This document shows, piece by piece, positions 62,025 through 64,000 of a stretch of DNA of 64,000 bases. Numbering within the stretch: the stretch's first letter is position 1; each line of letters begins with the position of its first letter. The position numbers were made by a program, and so were the translations under genes. Under the pieces are notes generated by a model, which did not search any database, was not told the origin of the DNA, and worked only from the letters and a program-made list of their open reading frames with translations. Source of the DNA: Alteromonas sp. BMJM2 (GTDB lineage Bacteria > Pseudomonadota > Gammaproteobacteria > Enterobacterales > Alteromonadaceae); the NCBI RefSeq assembly GCF_027257845.1, contig NZ_JAPVOT010000003.1, forward strand, positions 248,001 to 312,000. Direction: 5' to 3'.

Positions 62025-62268
62025 CTAGTAGGGTAACTGTAACGATGTTTTGGCCGACAACCACAGAATTATTCTATCGGCATACAAACTGAATTCACCC
62101 TGTGATAATCAGGCTTTTTCTTTTTGAGAATCATATTGCAAAACGAGAAACGCAAGGTAGAGCGCCACTTTGCCAGAAAAGCCTAAGGCACTGAAATTAT
62201 TTGCTTTATTATTGTGGCATGGATATCGCTATCTCATGTGAAATTTACCGTTTAGATGAAAAATTCAT

Positions 62269-63042
62269 ATGACCTTGCGTTCAAAAATATCTATTTTAGC
62301 TTTCGTTGCCCTATTAAGCAGTGCCACCAATGCGGCAGTCATACTCACACTTGAATCGCCAACACTGGCATTAACCTCGGCAAGCCAAAACACGCTACTT
62401 GAAGACTTTGACACCGTAGCTAGCAGCGCATTTTTAAATGCGTATACCACGGCGTTTGGCACCTACTCCACAACGTCCGGTGGTGTGTCTGTTAATAATG
62501 CGAATATGTGGGGCGGTGCAGGTGGAAACGGCAAATATCTTTATGTACCAGGCGGCGGTAGTAGTTTAACCCTCACTTTTAAACAACCTGTAGGCTACTT
62601 CGGGTTTTGGTGGAGCGCAGGTGATGATCGCAATAAGCTTTCTATAGAGACCAGCAAGCAAACTCTTGATTTTACCACCTCTGATATTCTCAGCTCGCCT
62701 GCGTTGTCATCTCTTCACTTTGGCAATCCATTTTGGCTAAACCCTGCATCACCGGCTCAATATGCTGCTAGCTGGCAACCCTTTGCGTTTGTGAATTTAT
62801 TTGCTGATTCTCAAGTAGACGCGATGAAATCTATCACGTTCTACGGCAGTAACTTTGAAACCGATAATCATACGGTTAATGCGAGTATTCTCGGCCAAAC
62901 GGGTTTGACGGTGTCAACGTTAGGCGTTACAACGGTGCCAGCCCCATCAACCATGAGTATAGGTTTGCTGTCTTTGGCTTTATTTGCCTTTCGCAAAAAG
63001 GCGATAACGCTTAAGTCAAAATACCTACAAGAAAATGTTTAA
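62269..63042 (+). CDS. PEP-CTERM exosortase-target surface protein
   Basis: 257 aa. Signal peptide (about 1-22), a central beta-rich domain of unknown role (residues 40-210, including YFGFWWSAGD), and a C-terminal sorting tripartite: VPAPST motif near residue 222, a hydrophobic helix MSIGLLSLALFAF, then a basic cluster RKKA. This is the PEP-CTERM arrangement in its PAPS variant, found in exosortase-carrying marine bacteria. No exosortase in the window. The stop lies one base from the mobA stop on the opposite strand. Confidence 0.85.
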   Translation: MTLRSKISILAFVALLSSATNAAVILTLESPTLALTSASQNTLLEDFDTVASSAFLNAYTTAFGTYSTTSGGVSVNNANMWGGAGGNGKYLYVPGGGSSLTLTFKQPVGYFGFWWSAGDDRNKLSIETSKQTLDFTTSDILSSPALSSLHFGNPFWLNPASPAQYAASWQPFAFVNLFADSQVDAMKSITFYGSNFETDNHTVNASILGQTGLTVSTLGVTTVPAPSTMSIGLLSLALFAFRKKAITLKSKYLQENV

Positions 63043-63043
63043 T

Positions 63044-63676
63044 TTATAGGTGTTGCACTTCAGCTAATTCCGCTGGACTATTTATATTGGCAAATTCTTG
63101 TTCATCGCCTCTGTATTTTGCGGCGCTAGCACTAACCGCATGTATAACATTGCGTACCGACGGCGAAGGCTTTTGCACAACGAGTTCACTCAGTTTAGTT
63201 GAGTTACTTGCCGAGATGGGCACAACCAGCGGTAGGTAGTATTGCGCATAAAAATAGGCGCGCTCATGTTGTTGAGATAGTTGGATAAGCGTAGTTAGGG
63301 TGTTGGGTTGTAAAAAAGGCATATCGAGGGGAATGAATAAAGCATACCCCTTTACATCGTTGCGTTTCGTTTGATAGTCATCACTCTCAATACATAGCGA
63401 ATACGACTTCATTATGAGTTCGCAAATGGCCCGTCCGGGCCCTAACCCTTCAGCGCTTTCATGAACATCAGCAAAACGACCACCTACTACAACATGGTGG
63501 TGTACCTGCGTCTGGCTCATTACATCGCGAGCAGTGTGCAACATGCTACGCCCGGCAACGCTGACCGTTGCCTTGTCTGTGCCCATTCTCGAAGAACGTC
63601 CACCAGCCAAAATAAAGCCAAGGCATTGCTGCGCCTGCGATATAGCTAATTTTTTGTCATCCGTTACCGGTGGCAT
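63044..63676 (-). CDS. mobA: Molybdenum cofactor guanylyltransferase MobA
   Basis: 210 aa. GFILAGGRSSRMGTDKA (residues 20-36) is the nucleotidyltransferase signature (LAGGxSxRMGxDKA). FIPLDMPFLQPNTL near 113-126 carries the conserved PxDxPxL-like segment. MobA transfers GMP from GTP to molybdopterin to make the MGD cofactor of molybdoenzymes. Length is normal. Good match; no other molybdenum genes in the window. Confidence 0.88.
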   Translation of the reverse strand: MPPVTDDKKLAISQAQQCLGFILAGGRSSRMGTDKATVSVAGRSMLHTARDVMSQTQVHHHVVVGGRFADVHESAEGLGPGRAICELIMKSYSLCIESDDYQTKRNDVKGYALFIPLDMPFLQPNTLTTLIQLSQQHERAYFYAQYYLPLVVPISASNSTKLSELVVQKPSPSVRNVIHAVSASAAKYRGDEQEFANINSPAELAEVQHL

Positions 63677-63691
63677 AGCGAATACGCATCC

Positions 63692-64000
63692 TTAAAACTT
63701 AGTTGAAACCCACACCCAAACTCGGTCGGTATCTACGCTAAAGTCATCTGCTGAATAGCTGGCGTATTTAACACCAAGGTTAAATTTTTCGGCCACTTTG
63801 GTCGTGTATAACAGGTTTATTTCACTGCCTAAATCATCAATTGCTACAGATGCTTCATCGGCATCGAACTGATGGTAAATGGCGGTCCATTTCCCTCCTG
63901 CAAACTTAGCTGAAATAGTCGCCGACAGGTCTTTTAACCCTTGCGCAGGTGTACCTAAGAATTGATCTGACCAACCGTTGAATTTATGCAAAGTGGCTAA
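63692..64000 (-). CDS. Partial porin, alginate-export-like family, right edge
   Basis: The frame is open to the right edge of the window. The C-terminal 100 residues are visible: LHKFNGWSDQFLGTPAQGLKDL then alternating beta strands and a C-terminal aromatic KF. This is typical of the alginate-export/OprD-like outer-membrane beta-barrel family (HKFNGWAD...TPxxGL). Start and N-terminus lie outside the window. The stop at 63692 is 16 bases after mobA on the same strand. Confidence 0.75.
   Translation of the reverse strand, partial: LATLHKFNGWSDQFLGTPAQGLKDLSATISAKFAGGKWTAIYHQFDADEASVAIDDLGSEINLLYTTKVAEKFNLGVKYASYSADDFSVDTDRVWVWVSTKF

Noticed and set aside
1..64000. Search for rRNA, tRNA, CRISPR arrays, transposases or integrases
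   Set aside because: No matching sequence or protein motif recognised by reading; no att-like direct repeats flanking the accessory genes were found.

Overview
The window looks like chromosome from a marine gammaproteobacterium of the Alteromonas type. This is inferred from the gene content: many TonB-dependent receptors, a receptor/flavin-halogenase/SapC operon, a PEP-CTERM protein with the VPAPST form of the signal, ZrgA/DUF3299 zinc genes, and moderate-to-low GC. No rRNA, tRNA, CRISPR array, complete insertion sequence or prophage was seen. The left edge cuts an operon and the right edge cuts a porin gene.

Layout. 0-5.1 kb: a tightly overlapped cassette of two large unrecognised proteins, DUF2997, DUF1257 (Ycf35-like) and a small radical-SAM activase-like protein; this is the least explained part of the window. 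5.1-8.8 kb: small secreted protein, DUF4124/peptidase-MA-like protease, periplasmic binding protein, OsmC. 9.1-10.8 kb: hipBA with two candidate operators. 10.95-16.9 kb: Fur-box-controlled heme uptake operon (receptor, hmuTUV, hugZ). 17.3-18.7 kb: Phd/VapC-type toxin-antitoxin pair and an HNH-like protein. 19-21 kb: split YeeE/YedE transporter, rhodanese and DsrE (sulfur handling). 21-22.4 kb: shortened vanadium-haloperoxidase-like protein and a membrane-anchored LuxR-type regulator. 22.5-28.1 kb: CzcCBA-like metal efflux operon with DUF3240. 28.4-31.8 kb: TesB, SDR and YtcJ-like amidohydrolase. 32.2-34.1 kb: H-NOX and its HNOBA histidine kinase.

34.1-47.1 kb is one regulatory unit: FecR/ECF-sigma pair, an STN-bearing TonB receptor, a paralogous receptor without STN heading an operon with a flavin halogenase, SapC and DUF6445, and a sugar-porter MFS. 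Three sites (35819, 45254, 47375) share GGGGGAWWWT-N10-TCGTCTT with identical spacing. They lie upstream of the sigma gene, the second receptor and the MFS gene, which suggests one ECF sigma regulon for sensing and importing an unknown, probably carbohydrate, substrate.

47.5-50.3 kb: TmpA/TmpB-like pair for an aminophosphonate, with a divergent LysR gene. 50.3-62.0 kb: a large zinc-acquisition island with three Zur-box-like palindromes: a His-rich ZnuD-type receptor, a beta-propeller-like lipoprotein, an e(P4)-type phosphatase and a COG0523 GTPase on one side; ZrgA, Zur and two MerC-domain proteins on the other; then two DUF3299 proteins plus a secreted protein divergent from a MacB/FtsX-type ABC transporter. 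62.2-64 kb: PEP-CTERM protein, MobA, and a partial porin.
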